From contig NZ_BEWW01000225.1 in NCBI RefSeq assembly GCF_002933955.1, forward strand, positions 1 to 64,000: a stretch of 64,000 nucleotides of DNA, in the 5' to 3' direction. This DNA comes from Prevotella sp. MGM2. GTDB lineage: Bacteria; Bacteroidota; Bacteroidia; Bacteroidales; Bacteroidaceae. Under the pieces are notes generated by a model that saw only the letters and a program-made list of their open reading frames with translations, was not told the DNA's origin and ran no database searches. Made by a program: the position numbers and the translations under genes. Of the stretch, positions 36,866 through 45,254 are shown one piece after another (within the stretch, counting starts at the first letter, position 1; each line of letters begins with the position of its first letter).

Positions 36866-36924
36866 CAAAAATACGTATTTCTTTTTAATAGCTTGCTATA
36901 GTCACCAGTTTTTGTGTATTTTTG
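36866..36924. promoter_or_regulatory. Divergent promoters between the PD40 and LysM genes
   Basis: On the minus strand TATTTTTG (36873-36866) serves the PD40 gene. On the plus strand TATTTTTG at 36917-36924 with CTTG at 36892-36895 (21-base gap) serves the LysM gene, with a leader of about 130 bases. The two could be controlled together. Confidence 0.55.
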
Positions 36925-37058
36925 CCTCAATTTAACCTGCTGTTAAAAGAAGAGTGGGGACTTTTTCCTATGGAATATGGTGTTTTGCCAGTTACCGGGA
37001 TAATCGTTTTATGTTGAAAATATAATTTAAATATTAATTAAGGAATCAACAGATGCAG

Positions 37059-38576
37059 ATGGAAATCAAGCGGATATTGTTAGGGACATTCATAGCCTTT
37101 TTAGTCGGTACATTGTCTGTTGCAGCGCAGCAAAATCCCGGCAGACATACGGTTCAGCAAGGAGAGACCCTTTACTCTCTATCGCAGAGATATGGCGTTT
37201 CCGTAGATGGTATTATTGCGGCAAATCCTTCGTTGAAGACAGAATCACTTAAAATAGGGACCGTGATTATGATACCACGACAGGCGAGAGGTACCGGAAT
37301 TGCAGGGTCGGATTGTCGTGAAATGCATAAAGTTGCGAAAAAGGAAACAGTCTGGAGTATTTCGCAACGTTATGGCATTACCGTAGACGAACTTATTGCT
37401 GCAAATCCGGAGATGAAAGCTGAAGGCTATAAATTAAAAAAAGGAAATTTCTTGTGTATTCCTTATGCCAAACCTCAACAGGCGGAAGTGCAGAAACCTG
37501 TTGTTGACAAGAGCAATGCGCTCTCCGCGGTGAATGTTGCTGTGGTTTTGCCGTTGACTTCCGGAGGAGTGGAAGTGGAACGTAGCGTTGAGTTTTATCG
37601 CGGCTTTCTTATGGCAGTCGGTAATTTGAAGCGTGATGGCAAGAATATTAATGTATATGCTTTTAATGAACCGAAAAGTAGTGGTGATATGGGCGGTTTG
37701 ATTTCTCAACTGAACTTGAAAGATATTGATCTTGTAGTGGGACCTCTTTATCCTCAGAATATGGCAGCGATGTCAGCTTTTACAAGTCAGAAGCAGAAGA
37801 CAAAGTGGATACAACCGTTTTCATCGAAAGTGCCGCAAATAACGACTAATCCCAACCTGTTTTTAGTGAATGCTCCGGAGAAATATCTCAATGAGTCTGT
37901 AGCCCGCTTGTTTTCGCAAGTATTCAAGGATGTAAAAGTTGTGTTTCTGCATAGTGAGAATGGTAATGAAAAGAATTTTTCGATTGATTTAATCAAAGCG
38001 TTGAAAACCAAGCAATATGATTGTACGGAACTGGCTCCCGGCTACACCTCCGGACAGATGAAAGCGGCGATGGGCCAAAACCGCATGACCGTTTTCGTTC
38101 CGGATGCCTCTACGAAAGAATGTGCCAGACAAGTTCTTGAAAAAATAAAATGGATGAAGAGTTTGTCGCCTCAGGGACAGTTTGCCGTTTTGGGTTTTCT
38201 TGACTGGATGGAATATGCCGAGGAACTTCAGGAAGATATGTTTGCGGCCAATACTTACGTTTTTGCCAATTATTTTTACAATAAGTATGACAAGGCCACG
38301 ATTGATTTTGAAAAGGAATATACCCGTTGGTTCAAGACCACACCGCTTTCAGTTTATCCCCGCATGGGCTTGTTGGGCCACGATGTAGGTATTTATGCCG
38401 TTGGCGGTTTGCTGAAATATGGCGATGATTTTTTCAGCCGTAAAGCAGAAGGCAGATTATTACAGAATGAACTTCATTTCATACGTCCGGTTGTAGGCAT
38501 GGGCCTGGTGAATGACTGCATGCAATTTATTCATTTTCGTCCGGACCGTGTGATAGATAAGATGAAGCTTAAATAA
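37059..38576 (+). CDS. LysM domain protein with periplasmic binding-protein-like region
   Basis: 505 residues from the ATG at 37059; an ATG two codons upstream is also possible. Signal peptide MEIKRILLGTFIAFLVGTLSVAAQ. Two LysM domains that bind peptidoglycan: RHTVQQGETLYSLSQRYGVS (about 28-75) and HKVAKKETVWSISQRYGIT (about 90-140). From about 160 to the end is a domain that resembles type I periplasmic binding proteins (VNVAVVLPLTSGGVEVERSVEFYRGFLMAV, DLVVGPLYPQNMAAMSAFTSQ, VYPRMGLLGHDVGIYAVGGLL). A LysM plus binding-protein-like arrangement is common in Bacteroidota but functionally undefined; it may link peptidoglycan with an outer-membrane partner, such as the barrel gene that follows. 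Confidence 0.82.
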   Translation: MEIKRILLGTFIAFLVGTLSVAAQQNPGRHTVQQGETLYSLSQRYGVSVDGIIAANPSLKTESLKIGTVIMIPRQARGTGIAGSDCREMHKVAKKETVWSISQRYGITVDELIAANPEMKAEGYKLKKGNFLCIPYAKPQQAEVQKPVVDKSNALSAVNVAVVLPLTSGGVEVERSVEFYRGFLMAVGNLKRDGKNINVYAFNEPKSSGDMGGLISQLNLKDIDLVVGPLYPQNMAAMSAFTSQKQKTKWIQPFSSKVPQITTNPNLFLVNAPEKYLNESVARLFSQVFKDVKVVFLHSENGNEKNFSIDLIKALKTKQYDCTELAPGYTSGQMKAAMGQNRMTVFVPDASTKECARQVLEKIKWMKSLSPQGQFAVLGFLDWMEYAEELQEDMFAANTYVFANYFYNKYDKATIDFEKEYTRWFKTTPLSVYPRMGLLGHDVGIYAVGGLLKYGDDFFSRKAEGRLLQNELHFIRPVVGMGLVNDCMQFIHFRPDRVIDKMKLK

Positions 38577-38656
38577 TTAATTGAGGAATATGGATCTACC
38601 CTGTTCCCTTTTTTAAAATAGGGTAATATCTTTATTATTTACAGATCAGAGAAGGA

Positions 38657-39379
38657 ATGCAAATAAGGAAAAACATATTATCATTGTTCATTGCTTTTTG
38701 TGCGTGTGGTTCAATTATGGCACAGATAGGTGAGGCGCGCAGTTCACTCGCTGTTGGCTTTAACGGTGGGGTGGCTCTTAACTCTGTGGGGTTTGATCCC
38801 TCCATCAAGCAGAAGTGGCATGTGGGGCCGGCTTTTGGGGTGACGTTGCGTATGACCAGTGAAAAATATTTTAACACGCTTTGTGCTTTGCAGGTAGAAT
38901 TGAATTTCGCACGTTTAGGGTGGAAAGAAGATATTTATAATGGGAAAGACGAGCCTTTGCCCGATACGTATCAACGTGACATCGATTACGTTCAGTTACC
39001 TTTCCTTGCGCGTCTTGGCTGGGGACGTGAGCACCGTGGTGTGATGGGGTATTTTCTGGCCGGTCCTCAGGTGGGGTATGGCTTTTCGGAAAAGACGAAG
39101 CGAAGCGAAGTGTGGACTACCAATGCCGATGGAAATCCCGACAGACCTAACGGCATGTATGCACAATATGAAATGCCGCTCAAACATAAGTTCGATTATG
39201 GAATTACGGCAGGTGCCGGTATTGAATTGAATACGCGTGTGGGACATTTTATGTTGGATGGACGTTACTATTATGGATTGAGCGATTTATATGGCAATAG
39301 TAAAAAAGAGGTGTTCTCTCGTTCAAACAATGGGACTATCGTGGTGAAATTTACCTATTTGTTTGATTTGAAAAAATAG
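38657..39379 (+). CDS. PorT-like outer-membrane beta-barrel protein
   Basis: 240 residues. Signal peptide MQIRKNILSLFIAFCACGSIMAQ. An eight-stranded barrel of the PorT/OmpW-like group is indicated by regularly spaced amphipathic strands that begin SSLAVGFNGGVALNSVGF and end with TIVVKFTYLFDL. The pattern of a large first strand pair, IDYVQLPFLARLGWG and FDYGITAGAGIELNTRVG, is the usual 'porin family / PorT' signature. It follows the LysM gene by 80 bases and could be part of the same envelope function. A G-U-rich stem with a T-run (39413-39452) ends the transcript. Confidence 0.8.
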   Translation: MQIRKNILSLFIAFCACGSIMAQIGEARSSLAVGFNGGVALNSVGFDPSIKQKWHVGPAFGVTLRMTSEKYFNTLCALQVELNFARLGWKEDIYNGKDEPLPDTYQRDIDYVQLPFLARLGWGREHRGVMGYFLAGPQVGYGFSEKTKRSEVWTTNADGNPDRPNGMYAQYEMPLKHKFDYGITAGAGIELNTRVGHFMLDGRYYYGLSDLYGNSKKEVFSRSNNGTIVVKFTYLFDLKK

Positions 39380-39412
39380 CAGGCTGCGTAAAGCGTGCTT
39401 ATATGTGTAGAC

Positions 39413-39452
39413 ATCCTGGCTCGGATTTTTTTCGGGTCGGGATTGTTTTTTT
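39413..39452 (+). terminator. Intrinsic terminator of the LysM / barrel unit
   Basis: ATCCTGGCTCGG (39413-39424) pairs with TCGGGTCGGGAT (39432-39443), with several G-U pairs, and is followed by TGTTTTTTTG. Confidence 0.55.
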
Positions 39453-39626
39453 GTCAGGTGATGTGTTAAACTGTCAAGTAAAATTGGTCAGGTGGGAATT
39501 TTTTCGATGTTAAAGAACAGGTATCCTGGTAATTCCGAGTACTCCGGGAACTGTTTTGGCAAAGGATTTTGTTGAAAAGAATGTTGCAGATAACTTTATT
39601 GATTAACTTTTAAATATACAATCATT

Positions 39627-40565
39627 ATGGATTATTTGTCATCATCTTCCCAACCTTGTTTGCTCGTTGTTTTTCGTTTGGCCATTGAGGAGAAGAAAGC
39701 AGAAAAAAAGTTTGGGACTGCCCGAAATTTTCAGCGTACGCTTAACAGTCTGACAAACTTTCTTGGAGATAAGGCAGAACTTCCGCTATCGCTTGTGAAT
39801 GAGGATTTTGTTGGAACCTATAATGCCTGGTTGTTACAACGGGGAGTGGCACGCAACAGCATTTCCTTTTACATGAGAGTGCTCCGTTCTATTTGTAACA
39901 AATTGTCTCGGCTATATGATTTTCAATGTACTCATTTGTTCCGTGACGTTTATACTGGAGTGGCTTCAACCCGTAAGCGTGCGGTGAATGAGAACATATT
40001 GCTGAAGCTGCAAGCATTGGAACTGCGCCCGAAGTCACATCTGGCTTTGTCGCGCGATGTTTTTATTTTCAGTTATTGTGCCCGTGGCATGGCTTTCGTT
40101 GATATTGCCTTCTTGCAGAAAAGTGACATTTCAGACGGTGTGCTTTGTTATGTCCGCCGTAAGACAGGACAGTACCTGACTGTACGCATAGAGCCTTGTA
40201 TGGCGCGCATCATTAAGAAATATGCAGCAGAAACGGCAGGAAGCCCCTATGTGTTCCCGTTTCTCAGAAGTCTCCATCCATCTGTGGCCTATAAACAATA
40301 TCAAACAGCTTTAGGGTATTATAACCGTGTTCTTAAGAAACTGACAGCCTGTTTAGGCCTCTTGCATCCTTTGAGTTCATACACCGCCCGCCATACTTGG
40401 GCCACTACTGCCCGTAATCACAATGTGCCGATTTCTGTTATCAGTGCGGGAATGGGGCATTCTTCCGAACGTACTACGCAGATTTATTTGGCATCGCTGG
40501 ATAATTCCGTGATAGATAAGGCTAACAGTATGTTACTTAAGTCATTGAACAGCTATGAAGGATAA
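39627..40565 (+). CDS. Tyrosine-type site-specific recombinase
   Basis: 312 residues. An N-terminal SAM-like core-binding domain (about 30-115, ARNFQRTLNSLTNFLGD) and a C-terminal catalytic domain. Candidate active-site residues: Arg in YCARGMAFVDIAFL, Lys in YVRRKTGQYL, Arg in SYTARHTWATTAR (the usual HxxR histidine is replaced by Ser), His in GMGHSSERTTQIYLASL and the Tyr nucleophile in the same segment. This is the Bacteroidota family that includes phase-variation invertases and element integrases. No other mobile-element genes are beside it. Repeat copy C begins 153 bases downstream. It could invert or integrate DNA elsewhere; no inverted-repeat pair that would mark an invertible segment was found nearby. 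Confidence 0.85.
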   Translation: MDYLSSSSQPCLLVVFRLAIEEKKAEKKFGTARNFQRTLNSLTNFLGDKAELPLSLVNEDFVGTYNAWLLQRGVARNSISFYMRVLRSICNKLSRLYDFQCTHLFRDVYTGVASTRKRAVNENILLKLQALELRPKSHLALSRDVFIFSYCARGMAFVDIAFLQKSDISDGVLCYVRRKTGQYLTVRIEPCMARIIKKYAAETAGSPYVFPFLRSLHPSVAYKQYQTALGYYNRVLKKLTACLGLLHPLSSYTARHTWATTARNHNVPISVISAGMGHSSERTTQIYLASLDNSVIDKANSMLLKSLNSYEG

Positions 40566-40717
40566 CCGGCAGACCTGTTGTCTGTTATTATTGACAACTG
40601 CTTCTGATAGCTGGATATGGTATGAGCCTATCGACCGGCTTTTCGCAGGAGAGGTAATTCTTTGTAGATGAGGTCGGCCATGAAGAAACGGGGATGTTTT
40701 TGGGATAGGCATTTGCC
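40566..40717. other. Intergenic stretch between recombinase and repeat copy C
   Basis: No gene seen in 152 bases; the end of the recombinase transcript is not marked by a clear hairpin. Confidence 0.4.
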
Positions 40718-40978
40718 ATTTTAACACAATTTGCTTTTGGCTGTAAAATGTCGTATATTTGTAATAGCGGAGCGGGGATTTCTTATTGAAATCCCCGTTT
40801 TTATGTGTTTTTTAGGGCTATTTTTGTATGTTTTCGCTTTGTTTTTCTTGAAAATTTCCCGTATTGGAGTTTAAACTCGAAGTATTCCTGTTAAAATTTC
40901 AATAAGGTTTTTATAAATCCAATACTTCAAGTTAGGAAAACAGGTTGCAGAAACGTTTATGAAGGTTAAAAATGTTAA
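40718..40978 (-). repeat. Dispersed intergenic repeat, copy C (inverted relative to the others)
   Basis: The promoter reads on the plus strand: TTTG 40730-40733 and TATATTTG 40754-40761 with 20 bases between. Right after it is the hairpin CGGGGATTTC (40773-40782) / GAAATCCCCG (40788-40797), 10 perfect pairs with a TTATT loop, followed by TTTTTATG. The AATACTTCAAG and CCGTATTGG units follow at 40859-40932 and the copy ends GGTTAAAAATGTTAA (40964-40978). Transcription would run towards the flavoprotein gene at 41280. Confidence 0.8.
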
Positions 40979-41106
40979 AGTTGGAAGGCTTGGAAAATTA
41001 CATAGACCGGTTTGTCGGGTGATATTGGGTTGAGTAGGTATGCTTTTTTACAGACTGTTTCTGAGGACTAATGTGAATGTGTTTTTTTTGATATTTCAGT
41101 ATCGCG

Positions 41107-41140
41107 TTTGGGATGCCTAAAAGAAAATTCATTATATTTG
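41107..41140 (+). promoter_or_regulatory. Promoter of the fused flavoprotein gene
   Basis: TTTG (41107-41110) and TATATTTG (41133-41140) with 22 bases between, slightly long. The leader would be about 130 bases. Confidence 0.5.
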
Positions 41141-41279
41141 CCAAATATTTAGAAAATAAAAGGCTTTTTCCGGTAATTCACTTCATACGAAGCATAATGC
41201 CTTTTGAGGCTGGAGTGTTTGGATAAGTGAGGTATTGGGCAGGGGCTTCAGATGTTTGAATATAAAATATTAATGTGCA

Positions 41280-43652
41280 ATGAATAAAATAGTCAGCAAG
41301 AAACAATTCTCGGAGAAAGTATTTCAGATAGAGGTTGAGGCCTCTTTGATATCTCGTTCGCGCAAGGCCGGTCATTTCGTAATTGTGCGTGTAGACGAGC
41401 ACGGTGAGCGCATACCGCTTACTATTTCTCAGGCAGATGTGGAAAAAGGCACCATTTTCTTAGTTGTACAGGAAGTTGGGGTCTCTTCCGAAAAGCTCTG
41501 CCGTTTGGGAGTTGGTGATTGTTTGGCTGATGTCGTAGGCCCGCTGGGTAAAGCCACCCATGTGGAACGTTTCGGTACTGTTGTGTGTGCGGGGGGCGGC
41601 GTTGGAGTAGCTCCTATGTTGCCCATTGTTCAGGCGATGAAGGCGGCCGGCAACCGTGTCGTGACAGTTTTGGCCGGACGAACGAGGGAGTTGATTATTC
41701 TTGAAGAGGAAATGCGTGCCTCGTCCGATGAACTTATTATTATGACTGATGACGGCTCTTACGGACAGAAAGGCTTGGTAACAGAGGGCGTAGAGGGAGT
41801 CATACAGCGTGAGCGGGTAGATAAATGCTTTGCCATCGGTCCCGCTGTCATGATGAAATTTGTTTGTTTGCTGACAAAAAAATATAATATACCTACAGAT
41901 GTTTCGCTCAATACCATCATGGTGGATGGTACGGGCATGTGCGGTGCCTGCCGTATTACAGTCGGAGGGGTTACGAAGTTTGTCTGTGTTGATGGGCCTG
42001 AGTTTGATGGACATGTCGTTGACTTTGACGAAATGCTCAAGCGTATGGGGGCTTTCCGAAGTGCGGAAAAAGTGGCCTTGGAACAGTTTGAGTCTCAACT
42101 TGGTAAAGGAGATGGCTGTGAGAAAAAGGTTGATATTCAGAATGTTAAGGTTGCGGAATGCAAGGGTGTGGCCGCCGAAGAGCACATGCCTTGTTTGGAT
42201 GAGGATATTTCGCGCAACGCTTTGTGGCGCACTGATTTGCGCAAAGCCATGAAGCCCAAGGAACGAATGGCTATATCTCGTTGTCACATGCCTGAGTTAG
42301 AAGCGCAGTATCGTGCACGGCGACTAAAGGAGGAAGTCAATCGCGGACTTTCGGCCGAGGTCGCGCAACAGGAAGCCAAGCGCTGTTTGGATTGTAATAA
42401 TCCCGGCTGCGTACAGGGCTGTCCTGTCGGTATTGATATACCACGTTTCGTGAAGCACATTGAGCAGGGTGATTTTCTGGCCGCTGCTGCAACCTTGAAG
42501 GAAACCAGTGCACTGCCCGCTGTATGTGGTCGGGTTTGCCCGCAGGAAAAACAGTGTGAAAGTCGCTGTATTCATCTGAAAACAGGAGGAGAGGCCGTGG
42601 CTATTGGTTACTTGGAGCGCTTTGCTGCCGATTATGAGCGTGAGCATGCGGTTGTTGTTGCGCCGGTTAAGGCTGCAAGGAATGGGAAGAAAGTGGCGGT
42701 GGTCGGTTCCGGTCCCGCAGGCTTGTCATTTGCCGGCGATATGGTAAAGCACGGATACGATGTGACTGTTTTTGAAGCCTTGCATGAAATCGGTGGTGTC
42801 CTGAAGTATGGAATTCCGGAGTTTCGTCTGCCCAATGCCATTGTAGACCATGAAATTGAAAATCTGAAGCAATTGGGAGTACATTTTATAAAAGATTGTA
42901 TTGTCGGTAAGACACTCGACGTGAAACAGTTGGAAGCAGATGGCTTCTGTGGTGTTTTTGTGGCTTCCGGAGCCGGTTTACCCAATTTTATGGGTATTCC
43001 AGGTGAAAATGCTACCGGGGTGATGTCATCGAATGAATATCTGACCCGTGTCAATCTGATGGATGCTTCCAATCCGGCCAGCGATACCCCGGTCATTATG
43101 GGCAAACGGGTGGCTGTGGTAGGAGGTGGCAATACGGCCATGGATTCAGTGCGTACGGCATTGCGTCTTGGAGCAGAGTCTGCTACAATCATCTACCGTC
43201 GTTCTGAAGAAGAAATGCCTGCTCGATTGGAGGAAGTGAAACATGCCAAAGAAGAAGGTGTGCGCTTTCTGACACTTCACAATCCTTTGGAATATGTCAC
43301 GGATGAAGATGGACATGTTAAGCAAGTTGTATTGCAGAAAATGGAACTTGGAGAACCTGACGCCAGTGGCCGCCGCCGCCCCGTTCCGGTTGAAGGGGCT
43401 GTTGTCACGATGGATGTCGATCTTGTTATTGTAAGTATCGGTGTTTCTCCGAATCCTATAGTACCCAATTCAATTGATGGGTTGAATGTCGGTCGGAAAG
43501 GTACTATTGAAGTGGACGACAATTTGCAAACTTCAGTACCGGCTATTTATGCCGGTGGTGATATCGTGCGGGGTGGAGCAACCGTCATTTTGGCTATGGG
43601 GGACGGCCGCCGGGCTGCTATGGCTATGCACGAGGCCATTTCGGAGCAATGA
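41280..43652 (+). CDS. Fused NfnA/NfnB-like flavoprotein (ferredoxin:NADP+ oxidoreductase / GltD-like)
   Basis: 790 residues. Residues 1-275 resemble the electron-transfer subunit of dihydroorotate dehydrogenase B and NfnA: FAD/NAD fold (VVCAGGGVGVAPMLPIV) and a 2Fe-2S cluster motif DGTGMCGACRITVGG (216-230) with a later Cys near 236. From about 330 the sequence resembles the glutamate synthase small subunit / NfnB: Fe-S motifs CLDCNNPGCVQGCP and CGRVCPQEKQCESRC, FAD motif VGSGPAGLSFAG, NADP motif VGGGNTAMDSVR and YAGGDIVRGGATVILAMGDGRRAA near the end. In NfnAB the two parts are separate subunits that bifurcate electrons between NADH, NADPH and ferredoxin. Annotation as glutamate synthase is common but no large GltB subunit is adjacent. 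Confidence 0.88.
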   Translation: MNKIVSKKQFSEKVFQIEVEASLISRSRKAGHFVIVRVDEHGERIPLTISQADVEKGTIFLVVQEVGVSSEKLCRLGVGDCLADVVGPLGKATHVERFGTVVCAGGGVGVAPMLPIVQAMKAAGNRVVTVLAGRTRELIILEEEMRASSDELIIMTDDGSYGQKGLVTEGVEGVIQRERVDKCFAIGPAVMMKFVCLLTKKYNIPTDVSLNTIMVDGTGMCGACRITVGGVTKFVCVDGPEFDGHVVDFDEMLKRMGAFRSAEKVALEQFESQLGKGDGCEKKVDIQNVKVAECKGVAAEEHMPCLDEDISRNALWRTDLRKAMKPKERMAISRCHMPELEAQYRARRLKEEVNRGLSAEVAQQEAKRCLDCNNPGCVQGCPVGIDIPRFVKHIEQGDFLAAAATLKETSALPAVCGRVCPQEKQCESRCIHLKTGGEAVAIGYLERFAADYEREHAVVVAPVKAARNGKKVAVVGSGPAGLSFAGDMVKHGYDVTVFEALHEIGGVLKYGIPEFRLPNAIVDHEIENLKQLGVHFIKDCIVGKTLDVKQLEADGFCGVFVASGAGLPNFMGIPGENATGVMSSNEYLTRVNLMDASNPASDTPVIMGKRVAVVGGGNTAMDSVRTALRLGAESATIIYRRSEEEMPARLEEVKHAKEEGVRFLTLHNPLEYVTDEDGHVKQVVLQKMELGEPDASGRRRPVPVEGAVVTMDVDLVIVSIGVSPNPIVPNSIDGLNVGRKGTIEVDDNLQTSVPAIYAGGDIVRGGATVILAMGDGRRAAMAMHEAISEQ

Positions 43653-43721
43653 AGAAAAAAACAGGATATTTGAGGCCTGAAAGAGTAATATGGAATAATT
43701 ATTGGATTTTCAGCAAATAAT

Positions 43722-44021
43722 ATGATCAGACATATCGTGATATTTAAGCTAAAGCCGGCTATGTCCGCTCAGGAAAAAAAGTCTGTTATGACAGCCTTTA
43801 AATCGGATATAGAGGCATTGCCGGCAGTGATAAATTGTATCAGAAATATCCGCGTAGGCCTTAATGTTAATGCCGACGAAGTGTGTGACATTTGTCTGGA
43901 GAGTGTTTTTGATACATTAGACGATGTTAGAGCTTATTCCGTACATCCGGCTCATCGCGCAGTTGCGGGCCGGTTAGCCCCTTATATCGAAGTGCGCAGT
44001 TGTGTGGACTATGAGATATGA
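43722..44021 (+). CDS. Dabb-domain (stress-responsive alpha/beta barrel) protein
   Basis: 99 residues, the usual length of a single Dabb domain, a dimeric ferredoxin-like barrel. Family pattern: MIRHIVIFKLKPAMSAQEK, a middle segment with VINCIRNIRVGLNVN, and SVFDTLDDVRAYSVHPAHRAVAG. No catalytic residues are certain; members include enzymes and stress-induced proteins. The stop codon overlaps the lytic transglycosylase start region by 11 bases, so they share a transcript. Confidence 0.85.
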   Translation: MIRHIVIFKLKPAMSAQEKKSVMTAFKSDIEALPAVINCIRNIRVGLNVNADEVCDICLESVFDTLDDVRAYSVHPAHRAVAGRLAPYIEVRSCVDYEI

Positions 44022-45246
44022 CGTTTTTCCATTTCTTCTTTTAATATTGTTGGGGGCATGTCGGAAGTCTCCACAGTCTGTAGGAGATAATGGTGCTTTT
44101 CTATCGTCAGGGAAGCAAAAAACGTCTCAGGGATATGATCTTGTAGACATTCAGAATGGAGGAGAATTGATTGTAGCCACGTTAAATGGCCCAGATACCT
44201 ATTTTGACTATCAGGGGCAATCGATGGGATTGCAATATGCTTTTGCGGCAGATTTTGCAACCCATGAAGGTTTGCGTTTGCGCATGGAGATTGCGAATGA
44301 CACACTTTCGCTTTTAAAAATGTTGAAAAATGGAGAGGCTGACATCATAGCTTTAGCATTGCCACTCGAAGTCATACGGAAGAATGGTTTGGCGGCTGTT
44401 GGAGTAACCAGTGATGATGGTAAATACTCTTGGGCGGTTCGTCAACAGGCTGTGGCATTGGGGGAGGCATTGCAAATGTGGTATGCCACGTCTCCATCGC
44501 CGGAAGTAAAGCGTAAAGAAAAGCATCGCTTTGATGAGCGCCGTCAGGTCCGTCGTAAAGTGCGTGCATCGTATCTTTCTCGCGAACGTGGAGTTATCTC
44601 CGTTTATGATGAATACTTTCACGCTGCGGCTGAAACTACAGGATGGGATTGGCGGCTTATAGCCGCACAATGTTATCAGGAATCCGGTTTTGACCCCTCG
44701 GCACTGTCTTGGGCCGGAGCTTGCGGCTTGATGCAGATTATGCCGTCAACGGCCCGAGGGCTCGGACTTTCGGCTGATCGCATTTATAATCCTAAGGATA
44801 ATGTGGCAGCAGCAGCCCGTTATATTAAGCAACTGACTGATAAATTTAAGGATATTACCGATAAGGAAGAGCGTGTGAAGTTTGTCTTGGCTGCTTATAA
44901 TGGCGGATTCGGTCATGTGCGTGATGCCATGGCGTTGGCTAGAAAATATGGAAGGAATGCCCATTTGTGGGAGAGCGTCAGTTTTTATGTTCTTCGGCTT
45001 TCCGAACCGAAATATTATAGGGATCCGGTCGTAAAGTACGGATATATGATAGGATCTGAAACAGCTGGTTATGTAACGAGTGTTCTTGAGCGTTACAGGA
45101 GCTATGGAGGAAATATCGGTATGACTGTTTCCAGTCATCATTCATCGGTTCATGCCTCCGGTGCGCGTTCGCATAAGCGTAACCGTTATTCCCGTGAGCG
45201 CCGCATTTATTCTGCGGAAGAATTGAGGCAGCAACTTCAGCAATAA
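44011..45246 (+). CDS. MltF-like membrane-bound lytic transglycosylase
   Basis: 411 residues from the ATG at 44011. The signal MRYDVFPFLLLILLGACRKS has a lipobox with Cys at about residue 17, so the protein is a lipoprotein. The N-terminal half resembles a type II solute-binding domain (GGELIVATLNGPDTYFDYQG, LKNGEADIIALALPL), but shorter than in E. coli MltF. The C-terminal SLT domain (about 195-350) has AAQCYQESGFDPSALSWAGACGLMQIMPSTA with the catalytic Glu in QESGFDP. It cleaves peptidoglycan glycan strands with 1,6-anhydro-muramic ends. A basic tail (SHKRNRYSRERR) closes the protein. It overlaps the Dabb gene. Confidence 0.88.
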   Translation: MRYDVFPFLLLILLGACRKSPQSVGDNGAFLSSGKQKTSQGYDLVDIQNGGELIVATLNGPDTYFDYQGQSMGLQYAFAADFATHEGLRLRMEIANDTLSLLKMLKNGEADIIALALPLEVIRKNGLAAVGVTSDDGKYSWAVRQQAVALGEALQMWYATSPSPEVKRKEKHRFDERRQVRRKVRASYLSRERGVISVYDEYFHAAAETTGWDWRLIAAQCYQESGFDPSALSWAGACGLMQIMPSTARGLGLSADRIYNPKDNVAAAARYIKQLTDKFKDITDKEERVKFVLAAYNGGFGHVRDAMALARKYGRNAHLWESVSFYVLRLSEPKYYRDPVVKYGYMIGSETAGYVTSVLERYRSYGGNIGMTVSSHHSSVHASGARSHKRNRYSRERRIYSAEELRQQLQQ

Positions 45247-45254
45247 GGTTTCAG

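Noticed and set aside
39530-39555. GAGTACTC palindrome as recombinase site
   Set aside because: An eight-base palindrome is expected by chance and no second copy was seen near the recombinase gene.
41460-42287. 275-residue minus-strand ORF inside the flavoprotein gene
   Set aside because: Antisense shadow of a well-recognised protein, with no promoter or motif.
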